Of a stretch of 64,000 bases of DNA, positions 17,591 through 24,395 are shown one piece after another (the stretch's first letter is position 1; every line of letters begins with the position of its first letter). The position numbers and the translations under genes are program-made. The stretch is from an uncultured Geobacteraceae bacterium (GTDB lineage Bacteria; Desulfobacterota; Desulfuromonadia; Geobacterales; Pseudopelobacteraceae). Below the pieces are notes generated by a model. That model did not search any database and was not told the DNA's origin. It saw nothing but the letters and a program-made list of their open reading frames with translations. The stretch is taken from positions 1 to 64,000 of the forward strand of contig CAIQWT010000007.1 in NCBI GenBank assembly GCA_903875605.1, read 5' to 3'.

Positions 17591-18523
17591 CTATGAAATA
17601 GCCGCCCACCAGGCCCCAACAACCGCAGCAGCACTTATAAGTGCAAGCAGAACATTCGCAATTGCGCCCGGACGTCCGTATTTTCCGACCAGAAACTCCG
17701 CGCCCATTCCCGATAACACGCCAACGCTAAACCCGAAAAAGTGAGCACCAAGGTCGGTGTTTTTCCCTTCTGTACCCAGTATCGTCAACAGTGCCAAACC
17801 GGCAGCAACCGGTATAAACCAGCGTCGCTGCAGATGATGTCGATAACGCACCATACTTATGGCAGCCAGAATACCGACGGCACCAAAGACAGCGGTGGAT
17901 GCTCCAACCGAGCGATGATACGGTGATTGTACCCAGGCATTGATCAGGTTGCCGCAAGTCCCTGAAACCAGCAGCAGACTCCAGGCCAGTCCCGAGCCTA
18001 GTTCACGACAAAGCAGGATGATAAAAACGCCCCCTATCGTAACATTACTGAGCAGATGTGTCAGGTCACTATGCAAAGTCAGGGCAGTGACGCATTGCCA
18101 CCATTCTCCGCCAAGAATTTTCTCAGCATGAGCAGTGCCTAGCTCTTTCAGATCGACAAGCCCCCGTCCCGGCAGTGATACGCCAATCAGGTTCAGATTA
18201 TAAAAAATTGCCAGGAGAAGCAGAATTGAAGCCGTAGGCAGGGTGTTTTCTATCAGTGGCCTTGTTGTCGGTAATGGCGGAGGCCAGTTCAGATTGGCTT
18301 CCTCGTAAAGCAGCAGCTCTCTGCGGGCACTCTCCAGATGTTGCTCCGGCACCAACAGCAGCCAGTCCGGTCCGATGGACTCGATACAGCAGGGAATAGA
18401 CCTTGAGTCCAGCACCAACGCTAACGTACGCGCCCTGCTCTTTGTCAGAAAGACGCCATTTTTCGAGTTTAGCGTTATCCAGGCGTTGCGCAACTCGTCA
18501 TGTTGCTCCACTGAAAAGTCCAT
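17591..18523 (-). CDS. Rhomboid-family intramembrane serine protease
   Basis: A membrane protease cutting transmembrane substrates. The protein has a soluble N-terminal domain (about 80 residues) followed by six or more hydrophobic segments. The catalytic serine lies in GASTAVFGAVG and the histidine in GAHFFGFSVG. Start chosen at MDFSVEQHDE; the frame extends 20 codons further up (to a TTG at 18583), but the extra part has no good ribosome site. It is divergent from the ANTAR regulator, sharing about 165 bases of upstream DNA. Confidence 0.83.
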   Translation of the reverse strand: MDFSVEQHDELRNAWITLNSKNGVFLTKSRARTLALVLDSRSIPCCIESIGPDWLLLVPEQHLESARRELLLYEEANLNWPPPLPTTRPLIENTLPTASILLLLAIFYNLNLIGVSLPGRGLVDLKELGTAHAEKILGGEWWQCVTALTLHSDLTHLLSNVTIGGVFIILLCRELGSGLAWSLLLVSGTCGNLINAWVQSPYHRSVGASTAVFGAVGILAAISMVRYRHHLQRRWFIPVAAGLALLTILGTEGKNTDLGAHFFGFSVGVLSGMGAEFLVGKYGRPGAIANVLLALISAAAVVGAWWAAIS

Positions 18524-18645
18524 GAATGTCACTATAAACACTAAAACGCAGAAATGCCATACAGGCATTAACACAAAGTTCAATAATGCTGACTTCGTGG
18601 CCGAATGCGGCCCTGCAACGAAACTTGAGCACTCTCTCCATCAAG

Positions 18646-18661
18646 TGGCACACCTCATGCT
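18646..18661 (+). promoter_or_regulatory. Sigma-54 (-24/-12) promoter of the ANTAR regulator gene
   Basis: TGGCAC-ACCTC-ATGCT, with GG and GC exactly 10 bases apart as the -24/-12 consensus demands. Predicted start near 18672, about 18 bases before the ATG. There is no hairpin or terminator between promoter and gene, unlike the four nif leaders. Confidence 0.75.
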
Positions 18662-18689
18662 AACTGATTCAATTCGGAGGTAAACAACA

Positions 18690-19253
18690 ATGACTAAATC
18701 CATACTAATTTGTGACGATGAACCGCTTATCCGAATGAGCCTGAAAAGCATGCTGTCAGATCTGGGCTTTGATGAAATACTGGAGTGCGGTGATGGCGAA
18801 AAGGCCGTAGAACTTGCATTGGCGAGTTTTCCTGATATGGCAATTCTGGATGTTTCCATGCCGGGTATGGACGGAATAACCGCAGCTGTTGAAATCAGAA
18901 AAAAGTTGAAGATCCCGATTATGCTCCTGACAAGTGCCTGCGACAGTGCGACTGTAAAACGGGCATCCGCAAGCGGTATTGCCGCTTTTTTAACCAAACC
19001 ACTCCGTCAGCAGGATCTGTTGCCGGCCATCGAAATAGCTCTGCAGCACGTTGAAGAGATTGAAAACTTGAAAGAAAAAATTGACGATCTGCGGGAACTT
19101 ATCGAGAACCGCAAAATCATTGAAAAAGCCAAAGGGGTTCTCATGGAAAAAAACTGCGTATCAGAGGCGGAAGCCTACCGCATCATGCAGAAAACAGCCA
19201 TGGACAAGCGCAAATCACTACTGCAGGTAGCTAACATTATATTGAAGGGCTAA
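18690..19253 (+). CDS. gnfR: Response regulator with ANTAR RNA-binding domain (GnfR-like antiterminator)
   Basis: A two-domain regulator of 187 residues. Receiver domain at 3-115 with acidic pair Asp9-Asp10, phosphoacceptor Asp54 (AILDVSMPG) and Lys in FLTKPL; coiled linker rich in Glu/Lys (about 117-140); ANTAR three-helix domain at about 125-185 (IEKAKGVLMEKN, then AYRIMQKTAMDKR). ANTAR proteins bind hexaloop RNA hairpins and prevent termination. In Geobacter sulfurreducens GnfR does this at nif genes after phosphorylation by GnfK. Here the gene is next to draG/nifB and is sigma-54 driven, and four nif leaders carry matching hairpins. No histidine kinase gene adjoins it. The symbol is by context. 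Confidence 0.85.
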   Translation: MTKSILICDDEPLIRMSLKSMLSDLGFDEILECGDGEKAVELALASFPDMAILDVSMPGMDGITAAVEIRKKLKIPIMLLTSACDSATVKRASASGIAAFLTKPLRQQDLLPAIEIALQHVEEIENLKEKIDDLRELIENRKIIEKAKGVLMEKNCVSEAEAYRIMQKTAMDKRKSLLQVANIILKG

Positions 19254-19266
19254 ATCCAGAGGGTTG

Positions 19267-19299
19267 AGGGGTTAGGTGATCTATTCACCCCTCACCCCT
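19267..19299. terminator. Bidirectional hairpin between gnfR-like gene and draG
   Basis: AGGGGT...AGGTG pairs with CACC...ACCCCT, with a small internal bulge, between the two convergent stop codons. No long T run; probably a shared terminator. Confidence 0.5.
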
Positions 19300-20203
19300 A
19301 AAACATCCTCCCTACAGGACTGGCAGCAACCAATCTTTCAACCATAATTTCTATCTCGGCAATCACTTTTGTATCCATCTTCTTTATCCAGCGCTTAGGA
19401 ATCGCCTCCAAGCCATAATAAGCGCCTGCCAGCATACCGCAGATGGCACCTGTCGTATCGGCATCTGCACCCTGATTCACTGTCCCTATCAGACATTCTT
19501 CAAAGTTCCTGCCCCGAAAAAACCAGTGAAACACCGTCTGCATGGTATCTACGACATAACCGGTGGCCAGACCGCGATACGGAACAAAGGCAAAGGTTGG
19601 CAACCTGGCCACCAAACCATCTACATGGCGGAGCATACGGCTTTTTTCGGCCCCGCAGAGAGCCATGTGCAGGAGCTGCCCCAGACAGAGACATGCGGCA
19701 TCTGAAACCGGATTATTATGGGTAATGTGAGCTTGCTCGATTACATATTTTTTAAGCAGTTCACCGTCAGGAAGTGAAAAAATAGCCGCCGGTAACAGGC
19801 GCATGGCTGCACCGTTACCGGCGTCCCATTCATTTGGCGGTGATTCCAACTGCCCGTGCAATAGATAGGCACGGATACCTTTACGGCAGGTATCTCCGCA
19901 ATCAACCGGTCGGGATTTAAGCCAGGCGGCAAAATTATCCGCTACCGCCTCCAGCGACCAGGTCTGGCTTTTGACAATAGCGCGAGCTATACACAGCGCC
20001 ATTTCAGTGTCATCAGTCACCTGTCCGGATTTCAACCGCAACCAACCACCACCGATAATATCCCGAAATGTACCGTATTTTGCGGCAATTTCTGATGCGG
20101 TCATAAATTCTACCGTCGCGCCGAGGGCATCACCGATCGCCATACCGATGAAGGCAGCACGGGCGCGATCGCGTATTTCTTCAAGGTTGTACTGATTGAA
20201 CAT
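19298..20203 (-). CDS. draG: ADP-ribosyl-dinitrogenase reductase hydrolase (DraG-like)
   Basis: Removes ADP-ribose from the arginine of NifH and so reactivates nitrogenase. The roughly 301-residue protein has the ADP-ribosylglycohydrolase fold with its metal-binding motifs: 'AFIGMAIGDALGATVEF' at the N-terminus, 'SGQVTDDTEMAL' (about 60) and 'NQGADADTTGAICGMLAGA' near 245. The aspartates of TDDTE and DADT hold the two metal ions. Start chosen at MFNQYN (20203; AGAAGG upstream) because the predicted -24/-12 promoter would start RNA near 20232, at the alternative ATG 20230. draT lies about 35 kb away at the other end of the nif region. Generic ADP-ribosylglycohydrolases look alike; context decides the call. 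Confidence 0.82.
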   Translation of the reverse strand: MFNQYNLEEIRDRARAAFIGMAIGDALGATVEFMTASEIAAKYGTFRDIIGGGWLRLKSGQVTDDTEMALCIARAIVKSQTWSLEAVADNFAAWLKSRPVDCGDTCRKGIRAYLLHGQLESPPNEWDAGNGAAMRLLPAAIFSLPDGELLKKYVIEQAHITHNNPVSDAACLCLGQLLHMALCGAEKSRMLRHVDGLVARLPTFAFVPYRGLATGYVVDTMQTVFHWFFRGRNFEECLIGTVNQGADADTTGAICGMLAGAYYGLEAIPKRWIKKMDTKVIAEIEIMVERLVAASPVGRMF

Positions 20204-20242
20204 AAGATACCTTCTTGCAGAATTAAACACTCGTTGCGGTCA

Positions 20243-20258
20243 TGCAATTCACAATCCA
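20243..20258 (-). promoter_or_regulatory. Candidate sigma-54 promoter for draG
   Basis: On the minus strand TGGATTGTGAATTGCA: GG and GC are 10 bases apart and the -12 half (TTGCA) is perfect, while the -24 half (TGGAT) is weaker than at the other nif promoters. Predicted start near 20232. Confidence 0.5.
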
Positions 20259-20297
20259 CATCTTGTGCCCAAATAATATGCAGATTTGTGGTGTAAA

Positions 20298-20355
20298 CCG
20301 ATAAAAGTATTTGGGTGACAATATCCTTATTACGTCACAAAAGCCCATTTATCGG
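20298..20355. repeat. Nested inverted repeats upstream of the nifB promoter
   Basis: Outer arms CCGATAAA (20298-20305) and TTTATCGG (20348-20355); inner arms GTGAC (20315-20319) and GTCAC (20334-20338). The element lies 36-93 bases upstream of the -24 box of nifB, where an enhancer-binding protein would be expected. It shares no obvious sequence with repeats upstream of the other nif units. Confidence 0.4.
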
Positions 20356-20390
20356 CGTTTGTGCGCCTCTCTGCACAATTGAAACAAGGA

Positions 20391-20406
20391 TGGCATATTC
20401 TATGCT
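20391..20406 (+). promoter_or_regulatory. Sigma-54 promoter of nifB
   Basis: TGGCAT-ATTCT-ATGCT with correct GG/GC spacing. Predicted RNA start near 20417, only about 7 bases before the ANTAR-type hairpin. Confidence 0.75.
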
Positions 20407-20423
20407 CTATCAACTTCAGCAAA

Positions 20424-20464
20424 GGCAACGACGCCTGTGGGATTTTTCCTACGGGCGTTTTTTT
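20424..20464 (+). promoter_or_regulatory. ANTAR-type hairpin overlapping an intrinsic terminator, nifB leader
   Basis: GGC-AACGAC-GCC (20424-20435) is a 3-bp hairpin with a six-base loop whose first base is A and fourth is G, as ANTAR proteins require. Its 3' half is also the 5' arm of a terminator: ACGCCTGTGGG pairs with CCTACGGGCGT (20431-20458, 11 bp with two G-U pairs), followed by seven T. The two structures exclude each other, so binding of the ANTAR protein would allow read-through into nifB. Only one hairpin fits between the RNA start and the terminator. Confidence 0.75.
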
Positions 20465-20483
20465 ATTTTTGAAGGAGCAAACT

Positions 20484-21353
20484 ATGGCAACAGCTTGTGA
20501 TATGAAGAATAAAATTCAGGGACATCCATGTTTCGGCGGCAACCACCACAAAAACGGACGAATGCATCTGGCTGTGGCGCCGAAATGCAACATCAAGTGC
20601 GGCTACTGTTCACGCAAACATGATTGCGCCAACGAGTCCCGCCCCGGTGTCACCAGTCGCCTACTGACACCTGAGGAAGCGATCATAAAGGTGCGCGAGG
20701 TCATGGCAAGCCCGATAGTCGGCCCTATCGTCAAAGTAGTCGGCATTGCCGGCCCGGGAGACCCGCTTTTCAACGAAGAGACCTTTGAAACATTTAAAAT
20801 GGTGAAAGAGGAATTTCCCCACCTGATGCTCTGCTTGAGTACCAACGGACTGCTGCTGCCTGAATCGATTGACCGCCTCTATGAACTTGGCCTGCACAGC
20901 CTGACGGTGACTATTAATGCGATAGACCCGGAAGTAGGGGCGTATATTTACCGTCATGTGGTCTATCACGGTAAGCACTACACCGGCGTTGAGGGTGCCG
21001 GAATATTGATAGCCAACCAGCTTGAAGGCCTCAAACGTGCCGGCGAACTCGGGCTGACAATCAAGGTAAATACGGTTTTAGTACCGGGTGTAAACGACGA
21101 CCAGCTGCCACTCATCGCCGCTCGGGTAAAGAAACTGGGGGCTTTTGTCATGAACATAATGCCGATCATCCCTCAGGCAGAACTGGCTCACATCGTGCCA
21201 CCAAGTGAGGAGCGAGTGACCGCGCTCCGCAAAGCTAACGAAAGCATTATCGGCCAGTTCGCCCACTGCAAACAGTGTCGCGCTGATGCCATCGGACTTA
21301 TCGGTCAGGATTTGAATATGTCTGTTGCAGAGCCCGCCAGCCCGGTATCATGA
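20484..21353 (+). CDS. nifB: NifB, FeMo-cofactor biosynthesis radical SAM protein (short form)
   Basis: Fuses two [4Fe-4S] clusters and inserts carbide and sulfur to make NifB-co, the core of FeMo-co. The 289-residue protein has HPCFGG near the N-terminus, the radical-SAM triad Cys35-x3-Cys39-x2-Cys42 (CNIKCGYC), NESRPGV, and AGPGDPL. It ends after the SAM barrel with a 'HCKQCRADAIGLIGQD' segment and lacks the C-terminal NifX-like domain of long NifB proteins. ATG 20484 has GAAGGAG eight bases upstream; the open frame further up runs through the promoter and terminator and is not coding. First gene of a six-gene unit; its stop overlaps the next start (ATGA). Confidence 0.95.
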   Translation: MATACDMKNKIQGHPCFGGNHHKNGRMHLAVAPKCNIKCGYCSRKHDCANESRPGVTSRLLTPEEAIIKVREVMASPIVGPIVKVVGIAGPGDPLFNEETFETFKMVKEEFPHLMLCLSTNGLLLPESIDRLYELGLHSLTVTINAIDPEVGAYIYRHVVYHGKHYTGVEGAGILIANQLEGLKRAGELGLTIKVNTVLVPGVNDDQLPLIAARVKKLGAFVMNIMPIIPQAELAHIVPPSEERVTALRKANESIIGQFAHCKQCRADAIGLIGQDLNMSVAEPASPVS

Positions 21354-22174
21354 TAATCGAGCCGTTCCGCACAGCTGATATCGCCCATTTTCTCGCCCTG
21401 GCGACAACGGAAAACTGGGTTGCAGAATCCTGGGAGTTCGAGTTTTTACTCTCTACTTTTGCTCAGGGATGTTTCGTTGCCCGTGAAGATAGCGGGGAAT
21501 CGATCGGCTTTGTGACCTCCATGCGTCATGAAAGAAGCGGCTGGATCGGCAACCTGATCGTAAAGAGCGAATATCGGGGAATAGGAATCGGCGACAAACT
21601 TTTTATCAGAGCCCTAGAAGCGCTGCGGTTATCCGGAGTGGAAACATTCTGGCTGACCGCTTCCAAGTCCGGTCGGTCACTCTATGAAAAGTATGGTTTC
21701 AGCGACATTGACAATATCATCCGCTGGGTTGGGAGTGGCCGCCAGCGGACTGGATATAACAGAGGAGCAGTCGGACACGAAATGGTGGCTGAATCGTCGC
21801 ATAAGCTTGATACTCAAGCCTGGGGCGATCGCCGGGAGATATTATTTTGCAAAACCGCACACCGCGGGGTGATCCTGCAGAATGAATCAGGATTTCTCGT
21901 GCTGCAGCCATGCGGTAATGCCGTGCAGTTTGGCTCTTTTTCAGCATTAAATGACGGTACAGCAGAAAACCTTTTTGATGAGGCTGCTAAAACAATCGCT
22001 TTTGGAACCAGATTTTTACTGGATGCTCCTGTTTCCAATCAAACGGCACTGCGACTCTTTAACAGAAAAAAAATGAGGATAGCCGGCAGTAATTCACTAA
22101 TGTATGCCGGCATTAAACCCGGGTTTCGCCCCGATTTAATCTTTGGCCTGGCCACCATGGGGAGCTGTGGATGA
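21350..22174 (+). CDS. GNAT-family N-acetyltransferase in the nifB operon
   Basis: A 274-residue protein with a clear GNAT domain in its N-terminal half: acetyl-CoA-binding motif 'KSEYRGIGIGDKLFIRALE' at about 73-91 and 'LYEKYGFSD' afterwards. The C-terminal half (about 150-270) looks like a second, degenerate acetyltransferase-type domain of the kind that follows GNAT in some two-domain enzymes. Substrate unknown. It is translationally coupled to nifB and followed by nifV, so a role linked to nitrogenase maturation or to an acyl-CoA step is inferred from place only. Confidence 0.75.
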   Translation: MIIEPFRTADIAHFLALATTENWVAESWEFEFLLSTFAQGCFVAREDSGESIGFVTSMRHERSGWIGNLIVKSEYRGIGIGDKLFIRALEALRLSGVETFWLTASKSGRSLYEKYGFSDIDNIIRWVGSGRQRTGYNRGAVGHEMVAESSHKLDTQAWGDRREILFCKTAHRGVILQNESGFLVLQPCGNAVQFGSFSALNDGTAENLFDEAAKTIAFGTRFLLDAPVSNQTALRLFNRKKMRIAGSNSLMYAGIKPGFRPDLIFGLATMGSCG

Positions 22175-22203
22175 AAAACAACGAATAACTGCGGGAGGTG
22201 ACC

Positions 22204-23349
22204 ATGACAATAAATCACGAAATCATAATCGACGATACCACCCTGCGCGACGGTGAACAGACCGCAGGGGTTGTCTTCTCAAAACGGGAAAAGATCGCTA
22301 TTGCCCGCATGCTCGACTCCATCGGTGTGGGTGAGATAGAGTGCGGTATTCCTGCCATGGGTGCCGAGGAACAGGCGAGTATACGAACTTTGGTTGATCT
22401 GGGATTGAACGCGCGGCTTATTACCTGGAATCGGGCCCTGGTGCCTGAAATTAAGGCAAGTATTGCCTGTGGTGTGCAGGCGGTAGATATATCTCTCTCT
22501 GTTTCCGACCAGATGATCGTGCATAAACTGCGTAAAGATCGCAACGCGGTTAAGGAACAGTTGAAGATCGCGCTCGGCTTTGCCAAGCAGCACAATCTTT
22601 ATGTTTCCGTTGGCGGTGAAGATGCCAGTAGAGCCGATATGGCCTTCCTTGTTGAATTGATGGAAATCACTCGCGCACTTGGTGGTGATCGCTTCCGTTT
22701 TTGCGATACGCTAGGGATTCTTGATCCATTTACCATGTTCGAAAAAGTGGCGTTCTTGCGTAAATCTGTCCCTGATATTGATATTGAAGTACATACCCAT
22801 AACGATCTGGGAATGGCTACCGCAAATGCCATCGCCGGTATTCGTGCCGGAGCAAAGTTTGTCAACACCACCATTAACGGTCTTGGAGAGCGTGCCGGAA
22901 ATGCCGCTTTAGAAGAGGTTGTCATGGGATTGAAGCACGCCTGTGGCGTTGAAACCGGCATCTACACCCACCGCTTTCGTGAGATGTCACTCTTTGTCGC
23001 CAAAGCATCTGACCGTCCGCTCTCCGTTTCCAAGCCGGTCGTGGGATCCAGGGTCTTTGCCCACGAGTCAGGCTTGCACGCCGACGGAGTCATCAAAGAT
23101 CCGCATAATTATGAAGGATTCGACCCGGCGGAAGTCGGTTTAACTCGCAGCATTGTGGTAGGCAAACATTCCGGTACGGGAGGTTTGATTGAACGTTATC
23201 GCAGTATGGGGATTGTCGTGAACCGGAAACAGGCCGATCCGTTGCTGGAACGGACACGAGCCATGTCATGCCGGCGCAAACGGGAGCTGACAAACCGGGA
23301 GCTAATGGCCATATATCTTGGCGAAGAAGCGCTGCCTAAGGCAGCCTGA
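22204..23349 (+). CDS. nifV: Homocitrate synthase NifV
   Basis: Condenses acetyl-CoA and 2-oxoglutarate to homocitrate, the organic ligand of FeMo-co. The 381-residue protein is a DRE-TIM metallolyase: DTTLRDGEQTAGVVF at about 11-25 (DxTLRDGEQ motif) and the metal-binding 'EVHTHNDLGMATANA' near 200. Its position behind nifB separates it from leucine-pathway isopropylmalate synthase. ATG 22204 is chosen for its GGGAGG five bases upstream; GTG 22198 is part of that site. Confidence 0.92.
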   Translation: MTINHEIIIDDTTLRDGEQTAGVVFSKREKIAIARMLDSIGVGEIECGIPAMGAEEQASIRTLVDLGLNARLITWNRALVPEIKASIACGVQAVDISLSVSDQMIVHKLRKDRNAVKEQLKIALGFAKQHNLYVSVGGEDASRADMAFLVELMEITRALGGDRFRFCDTLGILDPFTMFEKVAFLRKSVPDIDIEVHTHNDLGMATANAIAGIRAGAKFVNTTINGLGERAGNAALEEVVMGLKHACGVETGIYTHRFREMSLFVAKASDRPLSVSKPVVGSRVFAHESGLHADGVIKDPHNYEGFDPAEVGLTRSIVVGKHSGTGGLIERYRSMGIVVNRKQADPLLERTRAMSCRRKRELTNRELMAIYLGEEALPKAA

Positions 23350-23364
23350 TAAAAGGAGCGTATC

Positions 23365-23601
23365 ATGTGTGAAGCAGGAACTAATTTTGTACCAATTGCT
23401 GAAGCGGCTCTGCTTCTGGAAACAACCGAAATGCGGGTGTTGATGATGCTCAAGAAAAATGAGCTGCAGGGGAAAACGGTGGATGAAGCCTGGTACGTAG
23501 ACAAGTCATCGCTAAATATCTGCGACAAGCCGAAAGCCGCTGATATCGTTAAAGCCGGTGGCTGCGGTGGTGGATGTGGCAGTGGATGCGGCGGGCATTG
23601 A
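23365..23601 (+). CDS. Small protein with HTH-like N-terminus and Cys/Gly-rich tail, nifB operon
   Basis: A 78-residue protein. Residues 8-52 (EAALLLETTEMRVLMMLK ... AWYVDKSSL) resemble an excisionase/MerR-type winged helix, where a strand 'WYVDKSSL' follows the recognition helix. The tail is GGCGGGCGSGCGGH, three closely spaced cysteines and a terminal histidine, which could hold a metal or Fe-S cluster; other cysteines are at 2 and 53. It has AAAAGGAG before its ATG and sits 15 bases after nifV. I do not recognise a named family. A DNA-binding metal sensor or a cluster carrier are both possible. Confidence 0.65.
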   Translation: MCEAGTNFVPIAEAALLLETTEMRVLMMLKKNELQGKTVDEAWYVDKSSLNICDKPKAADIVKAGGCGGGCGSGCGGH

Positions 23602-23624
23602 TCCCCATAAAGGAGTGTGATCCC

Positions 23625-23912
23625 GTGATTATCGTCAAAGCATCCGATTTCAAGTTTAAATATCCACGGGACATTGCAAACCGTAATGAACCCAAATTTA
23701 GTGGCTTGCCGGATCCTGCCCCCTTCAACCGCGATGACCTCTACGATATTCTGCCTATGATGTCAGCTGTTATGGACGAATTGGGGAGCGTTGATGGCGA
23801 AGTACTGAATCTTCTGGAAGACCTCCTGAACCAGATGCCGCGTTTTGTCACCAGTCGTGGTGAAGTATTTGATTATCTGTACGGATCGGCCAGAGAATGC
23901 TTGAGAGGGTAG
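23625..23912 (+). CDS. Hypothetical protein, 95 residues, nifB operon
   Basis: Starts at GTG 23625 (AAGGAG ten bases upstream). The sequence begins MIIVKASDFKFKYPRDIANRNEPKFSG and ends in a helical segment with acidic residues (LLEDLLNQMPRFVTSRGEVFDYLYG). Its 3' end overlaps the macro-domain gene by 16 bases, so the two are translated together. No motif known to me. The constant association with nif genes in this operon suggests a supporting role; nothing more can be said. Confidence 0.6.
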   Translation: MIIVKASDFKFKYPRDIANRNEPKFSGLPDPAPFNRDDLYDILPMMSAVMDELGSVDGEVLNLLEDLLNQMPRFVTSRGEVFDYLYGSARECLRG

Positions 23913-24322
23913 GAAACATTTGGGATTACAGCAACCAGGGCGTTATTGTTATTACTACCAACGGCTCGCTGACCCGCGACGGACGCGCTATATTCGGGCG
24001 TGGTGTAGCGCGGCAGGCTGTCGCCAGATTTCACGGGCTTGCTGAAAAATTAGGCATACTTCTGGCGGAGAGGGGTAACCATGTCTATGATCTCGGCAAT
24101 GGTATCGTCACCTTTCCAGTAGAAGAGACCCCCTGGTCACTTCCGGATTTACGCATTATCCGTCGCTCGGCTCAGGAACTACGGGCACTGGTGGACCATA
24201 GAAAATGGGGTATAATTTTAGTTCCCCGACCGGGCTGCGGTGGCGGAGGTCTTGCATGGAAGGATGTGCAGCCGCTTCTTGAACCGTGGCTTGATGATCG
24301 ATTTATAGTTATCAGCCTTTGA
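23897..24322 (+). CDS. Macro-domain-like ADP-ribose-binding protein, end of nifB operon
   Basis: A 141-residue protein resembling the Appr-1''-p/phage-type macro-domain family. The match is in two places: 'TTNGSLTRDGRAIFGRGVARQA' (about 20-41; family pattern N-G-x-x-x-x-G-x-A-x-x-G-R-G-V-A) and 'LVPRPGCGGGGLAWKDVQPLLE' (about 106-127; family pattern P-x-G-C-G-x-G-G-x-x-W). These form the ADP-ribose phosphate-binding loops. It lies in a unit controlled by the nif leader and near draG. Binding or hydrolysis of ADP-ribose or its derivatives in the Dra cycle is an inference. Confidence 0.7.
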   Translation: MLERVGNIWDYSNQGVIVITTNGSLTRDGRAIFGRGVARQAVARFHGLAEKLGILLAERGNHVYDLGNGIVTFPVEETPWSLPDLRIIRRSAQELRALVDHRKWGIILVPRPGCGGGGLAWKDVQPLLEPWLDDRFIVISL

Positions 24323-24395
24323 CTGGAACAAAATAATACCACTGTTTTAAAATAATATGTATAGTCAACCAAAACCATGTACAAAGGAGTGCGCC

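Noticed and set aside
20361-20483. Longer NifB start at 20361
   Set aside because: The extra 41 codons run across the sigma-54 promoter and the terminator hairpin; ATG 20484 has a good ribosome site and gives the family N-terminus.
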